Of a stretch of DNA of 64,000 nucleotides, positions 1 to 39,900 are shown piece after piece. The notes under the pieces were generated by a model, which did no database searches, had not been told where the DNA came from, and worked only from the letters and a program-made list of their open reading frames with translations. Origin of the DNA: Anas platyrhynchos (taxonomy: Eukaryota > Chordata > Aves > Anseriformes > Anatidae). Positions within the stretch are counted from its first letter, which is position 1; the number at the start of each line of letters is the position of its first letter. Location: NCBI RefSeq assembly GCF_047663525.1, contig NC_092617.1:5747501-5811500 (forward strand), written 5' to 3'. Made by a program: the position numbers and the translations under genes.

Positions 1-706
1 ATGGGGTCTTCAGGTCAACTTCCCTTGAAGAACCCCTGAAGAACCCTTGAAGAACCCCTTCTATGGGGTCTTCAGGACCCATTTTTCCATGAAGAACCCC
101 ATCTATGGGGTCTTCACCCCAAATTCCCCTTGAAGAACCCCTTCCATGGGGTCTTCAGGTCAACTTTCCTTGAAGAACCCTTGAAGAACCCCTTCTAAGG
201 GGTCTTCAAGACCCATTTTTCCTCGAAAAAACCCTTTTATGGGGTCTTCAGGACCCATTTTTCCTCGAAAACCCCCTTTTATGGGTTCTTCACCCCACAT
301 TTCCTTTAAAGAACCCTTTTTATGGGGTCTCCATCCCAATTTTTCCTTGAAGAACCCTTTTTATGGGGTCTTCTGGTCAACTTCCCTTGAAGAACCCTTG
401 AAGAACCCTTGAAGAACCCCTTCTATGGGGTCTTCAGGACCCATTTTTCCTCGAAAAACCCCTTTTATGGGTTCTTGACCCCACGTTTCCTTTGAAGAAC
501 CCTTTTTATGGGGTCTTCACCCCCCATTTTCCCCCCAGGACCCCTTTTTATGGGTTCTTCACCCCACATTTCCCTTGAAGAACCCCTTCCATGGGGTCTT
601 CAAGACCCATTTTTCCTCGAAAAAAACCTTTTTACGGGTTTTCCACCCCACATCTCCCCCCGAACCCCCTTTTTTTGTGTTCCCCACCCCACTGAGACCC
701 CCTTAC
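1..706 (-). repeat. Intronic minisatellite, about 55-60 bp unit (CHD8)
   Basis: Positions 1-660 are tandem copies of a unit built around ATGGGGTCTTCAGGACCC and TTGAAGAACCCC, in the CHD8 intron downstream of exon 18. The array is cut by the window edge. No gene is seen in it; 661-706 is unique sequence leading to the exon. Confidence 0.85.
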
Positions 707-28149
<27,443 letters not shown>

Positions 28150-28518
28150 GGCCCTATAGGGTCGGGACCCCCCCCTATAGGGTCACGACCCCCCCTATAG
28201 GGTCGTGACCCCCCCTATAGGGTCAAGACCCCCCCTATAGGGTCGCGACCCCCCCTATAGGGTCAAGAAGCCCCCCTATAAGGTCACGACCCCCCTATAG
28301 GGTCGTGACCCCCCCTATAGGGTCAAGAAGCCCCCTATAGGGTCGTGACCCCCCCTATAGGGTCAAGACCCCCCCTATAGGGTCAAGAAGCCCCCTATAG
28401 GGTCGTGACCCCGCCTATAGGGTCGTGACCCCCCCTATGGGGTCGTGGCTCCGCTTATGGGGTCGAGACCCCCCCCCCAAAAAAGGTTTTTCGGGCGCCG
28501 GGGGTCCGCAGCTGCGAC
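28150..28518 (-). repeat. CHD8: CHD8 5' UTR segment made of a 20-22-bp palindromic tandem repeat
   Basis: Between the ATG and a good acceptor (TTTTTTACAG ending at 28519) about 15 copies of CCCCCTATAGGGTCGTGA lie at 28155-28470. CCTATAGG is a perfect palindrome and GGGTCGTGACCC is nearly one. If the acceptor is used, over 300 bases of this array are in the mRNA leader. No upstream ATG was noticed on the minus strand. Confidence 0.75.
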
Positions 28519-28539
28519 CTGTAAAAAAGAGGGGGGGGG

Positions 28540-29480
28540 GTGAGAATCCTATAGGGGACCCCAAATCCTATAGGGGGCCCCAAATCCTATAGGGACCCCC
28601 CCAGTCCTACAGGGCCCCCCCAGACCCTATAGGCCCCCCCAAATCCTATAGGGACCCCCCAAACCCTATAGGGACCCCCTTGATCCTATAGGAGCCCCCC
28701 GATCCTATAGGGACCCCCCAAATCCTATAGGAGCCCCCCAACCCTATAGGGACCCCCCAGACCCTATAGGACCCCCCAAATCCTATAGGGACCCCCAAAC
28801 CCTATAGGGACCCCCCCAAATCCTATAGGGGACCACCCGACCCTATAGGGGCCCCCCCAACCCTATAGGGCCCCCCCAGTCCTATAGGGGGCCCCCAAAT
28901 CCTATAAGGGATGCCCCAAATCCTATAGAAAAACACCCAAAAAAGCTATAAAGGACCCCAAAAAAAGCTATAGGGACCCCCCCGATCCTATAGGGACCCC
29001 AAATCCTATAAAGAACCCCCCAAAAACCTATAAAGAACCCCCAAAAAAGCTACAGGGACCCCCCTCAAAATCTATAGGGACCCCAAATCCTATATGGGAA
29101 CACCCCAAAAACCTATAGGAGACCCCAAACCCTATAGGGGATCCCCCCAAAACCCTATAGGGACCCCAAATCCTATAGGGACCCCCCAAAATCCTATAGG
29201 GGACCCCAAAAAATCTATAGGGGACCCCAAAAACCCCATAGGGGACCCCAAAAGGGACCCCAAAATCCTATAGGGGACCCCAAAAAATCTATAGGGGACC
29301 CTAAATCCTATAGGGGACCCCAAAAATCCTATAGGGGGCCCCAAAATCCTATAGGGGACCCCAAAATCCTATAGGGTAAAGCCCAAATCCTATAGGGGAG
29401 CCCCAAAAATCCTATAAGGGACCCCAAAAATCCTATAGGGGAGTCCCCAAATCCTATAGGGGACCCCAAAACCCCCCGGG
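28540..29480 (-). repeat. 5' UTR intron minisatellite, about 20-21-bp unit with CTATAG core
   Basis: Tandem CCTATAGGGACCCCCCAAAT units, related to the 28155-28470 array by the CCTATAGG core but located in the intron upstream of the acceptor. Confidence 0.87.
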
Positions 29481-29509
29481 ATTTGCCCCCTCCCCCCAAA
29501 AAACCCGAG

Positions 29510-32085
29510 CCCCGGGGGGACTGGGAGGGACTGGGCCATACTGGGAGCACTGGGAGGGGCTGGGGGGACAGCGAGGGGGAACTGGGGCTACTGGGAGACC
29601 CCAGTAAGAGGTAAATGGGGTTACTGGGAGCCCCAGTAACAGGCTAACTGGGAATCCCAGTAAGAGGGCAACTGGGAGTCCCAGTAAGAGGGAACTGGGT
29701 AAACTGGGAGCCCCAGTAAGAAGCAAATGGTGTTACTGGGAGGCCCAGTACCAAGGTAACTGGGAGCACCAGTAACAGGGAACTGGGAGAACTGGGAGCC
29801 CCAATACCATGATAACTGGGAACCCCAGTAAGAGGCAAATAGGGTAACTGGGAGCCCCAGTAACGGGGTAACTGGGAATCCTAGAAAGAAGGAACTGGGG
29901 GAACTGGGAGCCCCAATAACAGGAAACTGGGGGAATTGGGAGCCCCAGTAAGAGGGTAACTGGGGGAACTGGGAGCCCCAGTACCATAATAATTGGGAAT
30001 CCCAATAAGAAGGCAACTGGGAGGCCCAGTAAAAGGGAACTGGGGAAACTGGGAACCCCAGTAAGAAGCACATGGGGGAACTGGCAGGCCCAGCACCAAG
30101 GTAACTGGGAGCCCCAGGAAGATGGGACTGGGGAAACTGGGAGGCCCAGTATCATGGTAACTGGGAATCCCAGTAAGAGGGAACTGGGAGAACTGGGAAC
30201 CCCAGTAACAGGCAAATAGGGTAACTAGGAGCCCCAGTAACGGGGGAACTGAGGTAACTGGGAGGCCCAGTAACATGGTAACTGGGAATCCTAGAAAGAA
30301 GGAACTGGGAGCCGCAATAACAGGAAACTGGGGAAACTGGGAGTCCCAGTAAGAGGAAAATGGGGCTACTGGGAGCCCCAGTATCATGGTAACTGGGAAT
30401 CCCAGTAACAGGGTAACTGGGAGGCCCAGTAAAAGGGAACTGGGGGAACTGGGAGGCCCCAGTAATATGGGAATGGGAGAACTGGGAGACCCCAGTAAGA
30501 GGAAAATGGGGTTACTGGGAGCCCCAGTAACAGGGAACTGGGAGCCCCAGTAACAGGGTAATAGGGAATCCCAGTAAGAAGATAACTGGGAGCTCCAGTA
30601 AGAGGGGACTGGGGGAACTGGGAGACCAAGTAAGAGGCAAATGGGGTTACTGGGAGCCCCAGTAACGCGGTCACTGGGAACCCCAGTAATAGAGTAACTG
30701 GAAGCCCCAGTAAGATGGAAGTGGGCGAACTGGGAGCCCCAGTAATGGGGTAACTGGGAATCCCAGTAAGAGGGCAACTGGGAATCCTAGAAAGAAGGAA
30801 CTGGGGGAACTGGGAGCTCCAGTAACAGGGAACTGGGGGAACTGGGAGTCCCAATAAGAGGCAAATGGGGTTACTGGGAGGCCCAGCACCAAGATAACTG
30901 GGAGCCCCAGTAAGATGAGACTGGGGGAACTGGGAGCCCCAGTAAGAGGGGATTGAGGAAACTGGGAGACCCAGTAAGAGGCAAATGGGGTTACTGGGAG
31001 CCCCAGTAACAGGCTAACTGGGAATCCCAGTAAGAAGACAACTGGGAGGCCCAGTAAATGGGAACTAGGGAAACTGGGAACCCCAGTAGGAAGCAAATGG
31101 GGTTACTGGGAGGCCCGGTACCAACGTAACTGGGAGCCCCAGTAAGAGGGAACTGGGAGGCCCAGTAAAAGGGAACTGGGGAAACTGGGAACCCCAGTAA
31201 CAGGCAAATGGGGGCACTGGGAGCCCCAGTAACGGGGTAACTGGGAATCCCAGTAACAGGGTAACTGGGAGCCCTAGTAAGAGGGGACTGGGGAAACTGG
31301 GAACCCCAGTAAGAAGGAACTGGGGGAACTGGGAGACCCTGTAAGAGGCAAATGGGGTTACTCGGAGGCCCAGTAACATGGTAACTGGGAATCCCAGTAA
31401 GAAGGTAACTGGGAGCTCCAGTAAGATGGGGCTGGGGGAACTGGGAGCCCCAGTAAGAGGCAAATGGGGTTACTGGGAGGCCCAGTAACATGGTAACTGG
31501 AAATCCCAGTAAGAAGGTAACTGGGAGACCCAGTAAGAGGGGACTGGAGAAACTGGGAGCCCCAGTAAGAGTCAAATAGGGTTACTGGGAGCCCCAGTAA
31601 GATGGGACTGGGAGAACTGGGAGCCCCAGTAAGAGGAAACTGGGGGAACTAGGAGCCCCAGTAATGGGGTAACTGGGAATCCCAGTAAGAAGCTAACTGG
31701 GAGCCCCAGTAAGAGGGAACTGGGAATCCCAGTAATAGGGTAACTGGGAGCCCCAGTAAGAGGGGACTGGGGAAACTGGGAGACCCCAATAACAGGAAAC
31801 TGGGGGAACTGGGAGCCCCAATACCATGGTAACTGGGAATGCCAGTCAGAAGGCAACTGGGAGGCCCAGAAAGAGGGAACTGGGGGAACTGGGAGCCCCA
31901 GTAACGGGGTAACTGGGAACCCCAGTAAGAGGGTAACTGGGAGGCCCAGGAAAAGGTAACTGGGCAAACTGGGAGCCCCAGTAAGAAGCACGTGGTGGCA
32001 CTGGGACCCCCAGTACCAGCCAAACGCCGCCCCAGGCCCTCCCAGTAAGCGCCAACTGGTCAAACTGGGCCCCCCAGTAACCCCC
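29510..32085 (-). repeat. 5' UTR intron minisatellite, about 30-35-bp unit, 2.5 kb
   Basis: About 80 copies of a unit built from CTGGGAGCCCCAGTAAGAGG with AACTGGG or CAAATGGGGTTA. CTGGGAG...CCCAG arms allow hairpins in each unit. No exon was found in it. Confidence 0.88.
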
Positions 32086-32316
32086 CAGCGCGGCCCTGAG
32101 CCCTCCCAGCCCATCCCAACCGCGACCCCCGCCCCCCAAAAAAAACCCCCAAAACCCCCATTTCTCCCCCAAACCCCCTTCCCCCCCCTCGGATCTCCCT
32201 AAACCTGACAGGACCCCTAGGCGCAAACGCCTAAAAACACCATTTTTCACCCCAAAAACGCCGCCCCCCCCCCCCCCCTCAGGCAAGGGGGGCGCCGAAA
32301 GGGGGCGGGGCCTTAC

Positions 32317-32450
32317 CTGAGGCGGGAAACCGGGAGGCGGGAAAATGGGGGGCGGGGGGGGGGGGGGGGGAGGGGGGGGCCGCGGCGCGAGCCGACGACG
32401 GCGGCGGCGCCCGCGCGGCGCAACCCAACGCGGCGGCCTCAAGCCACGCC
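32317..32450 (-). other. CHD8: Probable CHD8 non-coding first exon (5' UTR)
   Basis: On the minus strand a strong donor CCTCAG|GTAAGG lies at 32316, inside the CpG island, and pairs with the acceptor at 28519. The exon start is not determined; 32450 is a placeholder downstream of the CCAAT box. Confidence 0.5.
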
Positions 32451-32906
32451 CCCTCCGCAGCGCCCAAGCCCCGCCCACTCCACCCCTCTCAGCCAATCAG
32501 CGGCGCGGGATCCAGGGGAAAGGGGGCGGGGCTTGCTAGCAGGGTAGGGTGCGCCCGCCGCGCTGCCTCGCTCCCCCCTCCCCTCGAGGAAATGAGGGGG
32601 CCTCGCGATTTAGGGCTGCCCGCTGCGGTGCCTGAGTGGGATTGTGATTAATTTTCAACCCCACAGCAGCTTTTTGCCCGTTTTTTAATTTTTTTTACCC
32701 ATAATTATTCACTCTGAAATCCATCCAGCGCTGATTTGTGGAGGGAATTGAGGAAAAAAGCGCGGCTCGCACTCAGGCGCCGCACAGGGCAGCCCCCCGC
32801 CGCCATCTTGCCGCGGTTAACCCCCGCCCCGCCATGGCGGCCCCGGGAGGGGGGGGAAGGGCGAGAAGAGGCGAATCGGCACGAAACGCCCCAAAAAGCG
32901 GCGTCG

Positions 32907-32914
32907 TGACGTCA
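32907..32914. promoter_or_regulatory. Palindromic CRE (CREB/ATF site)
   Basis: TGACGTCA, an exact full-site CRE, next to the YY1 motif within the CpG island. Confidence 0.6.
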
Positions 32915-33099
32915 CTCCCCCTCACCCCCCCCTTTCTCTCTAGGTTCGCAGACTGAGAGGAAAAGCGGCGCAGCCCCCCCCCCCTCCCCCCCTCAAAAAA
33001 CGCCCCAAAATGCTAAAAATCGGCTTTCAGCCCCCAAAATTAACAAAAATTAATCTTCAGACCCCCAAAATCGCTTCGAACGGCCCCAAAATGGATTTG

Positions 33100-34900
33100 A
33101 GCGCCCCCCACAAGTGATTCTCACCGCCCAAAAATTGATTTTTACCTCACGAAAATTGATTTCTACCTCACAAAAGCTGGTTTTTGCCTCTTAAATTAAT
33201 TTTTACTTCACAAAAATTAATTTCACCTCACAACACCTTATTTTATTTCACAAATATTCATTTTTACCTCACAAATACTAATTTTTACCTCACAAAAGCT
33301 GATTTTTACCTCACAAAAGCTGATTTTTACCTCATAAATTCACTTTTTCTTCACAAATATTAATTTTACCTCACAAAACCTTATTTTATTTCACAAATAC
33401 TCGGTTTTACCTCACAAAAGCTGATTTTTACCTCACAAAAATTGACCTTTACCTCACAAAAGCTGATTTTTACCTCATAAATTCACTTTTTCTTCACAAA
33501 AATTAATTTTACCTCACAAAACCTTATTTTATTTTACAAATACACGTTTTTACCTCACAAATACTCAGTTTTACGTCACAAAAAAATGATTTTTACCTCA
33601 CAAAAATTGATTTTACCTCACAAAAATTGATTTTTACCTCACAAAAGCTGATTTTTACCTCATAAAAGCTGATTTTTACCTCACAAATTCATTTTTCCCT
33701 CACAAAAATTAATTTCACCTCACAAAACCTTATATTATTTCACAAATACTCATTTTTACCTCACAATTACACATTTTTACCTCACAAAAATTGATTTTTA
33801 CCTCACAAAAATTAATTTTACCTCACAAAACCTCATTTTATTTCACAAATACTCAATTTTACCTCACAAAAGCTGATTTTTACCTCACAAAAATTAATTT
33901 TACCTCACAAAAATTAATTTTACCTCAGAAAACCTTACTTTATTTCACAAATACTCGTTTTTACCTCACAAAAATTGATTTTTACCTCACAAAATACAGT
34001 TTAACAACACAAAAAATAATTTTTACCACAGAAAAAAATTATTTTTACCACGCAAAAAGCATTTTTACAACTCAAAAAAATCATTTTTATCACACAAAAT
34101 TTAATTTTTACCATGAAAATACAATTTAACCCTCAAAAATACCAACTTTACCCTCCCCAAAATCAATATTTAGCCCCCAAATTGGCTTGAAGCCCCCCAA
34201 GGTTAATTATAAATCCCCATAAATTAAATTTAACCCCCAAAAAATCACTTTTAACCCCCAAAATTTATTTGAATGCCCCCCAAAATGATTTTTACCACAC
34301 AAATATTTATTATTACCACAAAAAAATTGATTTTTGCCTCACATAATTTCATTTTTACCTCACATAAATTAATTTTACCTCATTAAACTTCAGTTTTATC
34401 TCACAAAACCTCATTTTTACCTCAAAAATCCTCATTTTTACCACACAAAACCTCATTTTTACAATGCAAAAAATCATTTTTATCACACAAAATCTGATTT
34501 TTTACCATAAAAATTGAATTTATTCATCAAAAATATCAAATTTACCCTCCCCAAATTTACTATTAAGCCCCCCAAATCGGTTTGAAGCCCCCCAAAATTA
34601 ATTATAAACCCCCATAGATTCATTTTAAACCCCTAAAAATCACCTTTTAACCCCCAAAATTGACTTGATTGTCCCCAAAAATGATTTTTATTACACATAT
34701 TTATTTTTACCACAGAAAACTTGATTTTTTTGCCACAAAAATTCTTTTTATCTCACAAAAAATAACATTTTTACCTCACAAAACATCATTTTTACCACAG
34801 AAAACTTGATTTTTTTACCACACAAAAATCATTTTTTCTACAGAAAAAATCATTTTACCTCACAAAATTTGATTTTTGCCCCCAAAATTCATTTTAACCC
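33100..34900. repeat. Intergenic AT-rich minisatellite, about 21-bp unit
   Basis: Copies of TGATTTTTACCTCACAAAA, clear to about 34000 and increasingly degenerate to 34900. The minus strand reads TGAG|GTAAAAA, resembling a 5' splice site in every unit. It lies between the CHD8 and TOX4 promoters. Confidence 0.85.
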
Positions 34901-36620
34901 TCAAAAATATCAACTTTAGCCTCCCAAAATTCCTCTTAAGCCCCCAAAATCGCTTTGAAATCCCCTAAAATTCAGTATAAATCTTCTTAGATTCAGTTTA
35001 AATGCCAAAAATAATCACTTTTAACCCCTAAAAAACTCATTTTTCCCCTCCAAAAATGGCTTTTAACCCCATAAATTGATTAAAAACCCAAAAATATCAA
35101 TTATAGTCTCTCCAAATTAACTTTAATCACCTTAAATGTATTACAACCCACCCAATACTAGGTTTCAGTCCCCAAAATTGACGTTAGCCCCCAAAAAATC
35201 AACTTTAACCCCTCAAAAACGAATTTAATTCCCCCAAATTAATGATAAATTCACTTTATTGTCCTAAATTTGCCTTTAATACCCCCAAAAATCCGATTTA
35301 AACCCAAAAAAAGTCGATTTCAACCCCCTGCAAAATGGATTTTAACCCCCAAAATCTGATTTTAACCCACCAAAATTCATATTAACCTCCCAAAATTTCA
35401 ATTTTTTTCCCCCAAAATGGATTTTAACCCCCCAAAATTGATCGAAACTCCCTAAATATCAACTTTATCCCCCAAAATTTCATTTTAATCCCCCCAAAAT
35501 TGATTTAATCCCCTCTAAAATCCAATTATTACCCCCCTCAAATGATTTAAATCCGATAAATTCGGTTTTAAACCACCCCAAATATCAATTTTCACTCCCA
35601 ACCTTAATTTAAATCCCCCAAATTCAGTTTTTAGCCTCAAATTACCCCCAAATCCTTTAAAATAACCCAATTTTAATGAAAAAAATGAATAAAATCTAAT
35701 TTAAGCTCATATTTTCCACAGAATCCTCCAAATAAGGCACGCCCAGATGGAAATTATTAGTTTTTAAGTGTTTTTAAAGGTACATTTTTATCGTAGACTT
35801 CCTAAAATGGGAATTTAACCCTAAAATTCTATATTTTAGCTCAAAAAATTGCAAAAATAGTGTTTTTTAGCTTCTTTATTTCAAAAAACGTTCAAAAATG
35901 CTTTGTCATCGCCCCTGTAGCAGCCGCAGTAAATACAATTATAACTTTAATACATCTTTTTAAATGCTTTAAAACCCCATTTTCAGATATTTTGGGTCGA
36001 AAATGGAAATTTAAATTTTAATTTTTAATAATTTTGAACTTGGAGGGAGGTTAAAATTTGGTTTTAGCGAGTAAAAATGCCTTAAAAACCCATTTTTGGT
36101 CATTTTAAAGGGATTTAAGTCCGTTTATGATGATTAAAACGCTTTAAAATCAATTTGTAATCAATTTTAAGTTTTATAAATGATTTAAATTTCATTTTTA
36201 ATGCTTAAAATTCCCTTAAAATTTTATTTTTTGGGGTTTTAAAACCACATAAAGAAATATAAATTCATCTACAATGACTAAAAATAGCCTTAAATTTAAT
36301 TTTTAAGGGATTTTACGCCTCGTAGTGAGTTTATAAATGAATAATGTTGGTTAAAATCCCTTAAAATTTTAATTTTTAGTTTTTTTTATAAAATTTTATG
36401 ACGATTTTTTAACTAATTTAAACAACTTAAAACTCCTTTCTGAGGGATTTTTATTCCTAGGAAGAATTTAAAACTCATTTAAGATTTCTAAACCCCCCTG
36501 AAAGAGTTTTTGAGTCTTTTGAGGAGATAAAAAATGACATTTAATTAAAAAATTACCCAAAAATTTCATTTTTAAGGGATTTTAAAGAAATTCGGAGGCC
36601 TTCACCTAGGGATTTTTGGA
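34900..36620. other. AT-rich intergenic region without a recognisable gene
   Basis: Degenerate CCCAAAATT-rich repeats give way after 35700 to AT-rich sequence with TTTAAAATC-like words. No exon, RNA gene or RAB2B-like Rab GTPase motif was seen on either strand. Confidence 0.7.
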
Positions 36621-36779
36621 GGATTTAGGGATTTTTGTAGGCCTCCACCTCAAAATATTCGCTGATTTGCGCTAAAAAATACTTGGAGGACACTAATATT
36701 AAATATTTGGGGTCTTCCAAGCGGAAAATTGACCAAAATTTCCTCAATTTCCCCCAATTTTGTAGGTGGACCCCCCCAG

Positions 36780-36902
36780 TCCTCCAGCGTGGAGGACCGC
36801 CCTCGTCTCTATGGTCCTCAACCCGGAAGCAAACCGGAAGAGGGGCAAGGGGGAGAGGGCGCTTCCGCTTCCGGGCGGCGGCCTGGCCGGGGCGGCGGAG
36901 CC
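36780..36902 (+). promoter_or_regulatory. TOX4: TOX4 core promoter and 5' UTR with four ETS-type sites
   Basis: CCGGAAG at 36823-36829 and 36834-36840, and CTTCCG at 36862-36867 and 36868-36873 (the latter followed by G) lie in a short GC-rich stretch just before the ATG. Clustered ETS/GABP sites without a TATA box are typical of broadly expressed genes. The exact start site is not visible. Confidence 0.7.
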
Positions 36903-36908
36903 ATGGAG
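36903..36908 (+). CDS. TOX4: TOX4 exon 1 coding part (Met-Glu)
   Basis: ATG GAG followed by donor GTGAGC at 36909. The context GCGGAGCCATGG is a strong Kozak match. It joins in phase 0 to exon 2 (TTC CCC GGC), giving MEFPGGNDN as in TOX4. Confidence 0.9.
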
Positions 36909-39900
36909 GTGAGCGGCGGCTTTGTGGTGGGGGGGAGTCCTCCAAGAGGGGGGGGGCGGTCCTCCAAGGGGGGGGGGGAGGATTTGGGGCGGTTTTGGGG
37001 GTTTTGGGGGGTGTTGGGGGGGGGTTGGGGGCGGTTGGAGGGCGTTGGGGGGGGGTTGAGGGGGTTGGGGGCGGTTTGGGGGTGGTTTGGGGGGGATTTG
37101 GGGATTTTGGGGGGGGTTGGGGGCGGTTTTGGGGGGATTTGGGATATTTTGGGGGGATTTTGGGGGGGCTTAGAGGAGGTTTGGGGCGGTTTGGGGGTAA
37201 TTTGGGTGTTTTGGGGGGGTTGGGTGTGGATTTGGGGGATTTGAGGGGGTTGGGGGGGGTTGGGGGCGGTTTGGGGGGTATTTGGGGGGGTTGGGGCGGT
37301 TTTGGGGGGATTTGGGGGGGATTTGGAGATTTTGGGGGGGGTTGGGGGCGGTTTTGGGGGGATTTGGGGGATTTAGGGAGATTTTGGGGGATTTGGGGGA
37401 GGCTTTGGGGTTGCTTTTGGGGGATTTGGGGAGGTTTGGGGGTATTTGGGGGAGTTGGGGGCGGATTTGGGGTGGTTTGGGGGGATTTGGGGGGGTTGGG
37501 GGAGGTTTTGGGCAGTTTGGGGGATTTGGGGGATTTGGGGGGGTTGGGGGTGTTTTTGGGGTGTTTTTGCGGAGATTTGGGGGGGTTGGGGGAGGTTTTT
37601 GGGGGTTTTGGGGAGGTTTGGGGGTATTTAGGGGAGGCTTTGGGGTTGTTTTGGGGGATTTGGGGAGGTTTGGGGGTATTTGGGGAGTGGGGGGCGGTTT
37701 TGGGGTGGTTTGGGGGGATTTGAGGGGGTTCAGGGAGGCTTTGGGGCAGTTTGGGGAGAATTTGGGTATTTTGGGGGGGGTTGGGGGCGGTTTTGGGGGA
37801 TTTGAGGGGTTCAGGGAGGCTTTGGGGCAGTTTGGGGGAATTTGGGTATTTTGAGGGGGGTTTGGGGGATTTTGGGGTGGGTTGGGGGGGTTGGGGGAGG
37901 TTTGGGGCGGTTTGGGGGGATTGGGATATTTTGGGGGATTTCAGGGGGCTGGGGGAGGTTTTGGGTTGGTTTGGGGGGACTTGGGGGGGTTGGGGGAGGT
38001 TTGGGGGCGGTTGGGGTAATTTGGGTATTTTGGGGGGATTGGGGGGTGGTTTTGGGGGGATTTGGGGGGGTTGGGGGAGGTTTTGGGGTGGTTTGGGGGG
38101 ATTTGGGGGGGGTTGGGGGCGGTTTTGGGGTGGTTTGGGGGGATTTAGGAGGTTTTGGGGGGTCTTGGGGAGATTTGGGGTATTAGGGGGAGCCTTTGGG
38201 TTGTTTGGGGGGATTTCAGGAGGTTTTGGGGAGTCTTGGGGGATTTGGGGGAGCTTTGGGGAATTGGGGGGGTTGGGGGCAGTTTTGGGGTGGTTTGGGG
38301 GATTTGGGAGGATTTTGCGGATTTTGGGGGGTTTCGGGAAGGTTCTGGGGGTCTTGGTGTATTTGGGGGAGGTTTTGGGGGACTTTGGGGTCACTGGGGG
38401 AAATTTGGGGTTACTTCGGGTATTTTGGGTCATTTTAGGGGTACATTTAATGAAACTTTGGGGGATTTCGGTGTATTTTAACCCTTTTTTTGCCATTTTA
38501 CGGGGTCACCCCACCCCACCATTTGACCGGAGATTCTCCCTTTCCCTCTCATCCCTAAACCCCCCCTTTTTAACCCAAAAACCCCCTTTTTTCCCCCAAA
38601 ACAGTTCCCCGGCGGCAACGACAACTACCTGGCCATCACCGGCGCAGCCCACCCCTTCCTGACAGGCGCCGAGGTAAGAAAAAAGCTAAAAAAAATAAAA
38701 AAAAAAAAATAAAAAAAATAAAAAAGACCCAAAAAAAGCCGTTTTTGCCCCATTTTGTTATTTTTTTTAACCCCTTCCTGCCCGCAGACCTTCCACACCC
38801 CCAGCCTGGGGGACGAGGAGTTCGAGATCCCCCCCATCGCCCTGGACGCCGACCCCTCGCTGGCGGTGGCCGACGTCGTCGCCCACTTCGACGAGCTGGG
38901 GGACCCCGGGGCGCCCCCCGAAACCGCCTTCGCCCCCCCTACGGGGTGCAGCCCCTCGACATGCCCGTGGGGATCGGGCCCGGGCTGATGGAGCAGGGCG
39001 GGGGGCTGCTGCCGGGGGGCTCTCCATGGTAAGAGGGAGAAAAAAGGGGAAAAAGAGGGGTTTGGGGGGGTTAGGGGGGATTTGGGGGGGATTTAGGGAA
39101 AAAACGGGGATTTGGGGGGAAAATAGGGGGATTTGGGGGGATTGAGGGGGATTTGGGGGGAATAAGGGGAAAAAAGGGGGATTTGGGGGGGATTGAGGGA
39201 GATTTGGGTGGGTTTTAGGGGAAAAAAGGGGGATTTTGGGGGGGATTTTGGGGGAAAAAAGGGGGATTTAGGGGGGATTTGGGGGGATTTTGGGGGGAAA
39301 AAGGGGGATTTGGGGGGGATATAGGGGGATTTGGGGGGGATTTGCAGGAAAAAAGGGAGATTTTGGGGGAAAAAGGGGGATTTGGGGGGGATTTTTTGGG
39401 GAAAAAGGGGGGTTTGGGGAGGGTTTGGGGGGATTTGGGGAGGATTTAGGGGAAAAAATGGGGATTTGGGGAGATTTAGGGGAAAAAAGTGGGGTTGGGG
39501 GGATTTAGGGGTGATTTGGGGGAAAAAAGGGGAGGTTGGGGGGAAAAAAGTGGGATTTGGGGAGGATTTAGGGGAAAAAAGGGGGGTTTGGGGTGATTTA
39601 GGGGGAAAATAGGGGAAAAAATGGGGTTGGGTGTGATTTAGGGGAATTTGGGGGGATTTAGGGGAAAAAAGGGGGGTTGGGGGGATTTAGGGGTGATTTG
39701 GAGAGGTTTGGGGGGATTTGGGGAGGATTTAGGGGATAATAGGCAGGTTTGGGGGGATTTGGGGGAAAAAAGTGGGGGTTTGGGGGGATTTTGGGAGGAT
39801 TTAGGGGGAAAAAAGGGGGTTTGAGGGGATTTGGGGAGGTTTGGGGAGTGATTTGGGGGAAAAAGGGGGATTGGGGGGGTTGGGGGTGATTGAGGGGGAT

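Larger units (their letters stand above)
32280..32960 (-). promoter_or_regulatory. CHD8: CpG island and promoter region of CHD8
   Basis: GC-rich, CpG-dense DNA with GC boxes at 32301-32310 and 32522-32531, a CCAAT box at 32493-32500, a YY1-type site at 32800-32810 (reads CAAGATGGCGG on the minus strand, the usual sense orientation near start sites) and a perfect cAMP-response element TGACGTCA at 32907-32914. A less GC-rich stretch at 32640-32750 splits it in two, so there may be two start regions. Direction is inferred from the CHD8 gene and the YY1 orientation. Confidence 0.65.

Noticed and set aside
31846..32496. Minus-strand frame through the CHD8 promoter encoding an Arg/Pro-rich protein
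   Set aside because: Begins at a non-ATG codon, lies in the CpG island and first intron array, and shows no homology.
36780..36905. Bidirectional promoter with a divergent minus-strand gene (as TOX4-RAB2B in mammals)
   Set aside because: No coding exon or donor pair was seen on the minus strand to the left; the motif set only supports TOX4.
36625..38496. Minus-strand open frame of 623 codons, Pro/Asn/Lys-rich
   Set aside because: Antisense of the G-rich TOX4 intron 1 array; overlaps the TOX4 promoter and first exon without homology.
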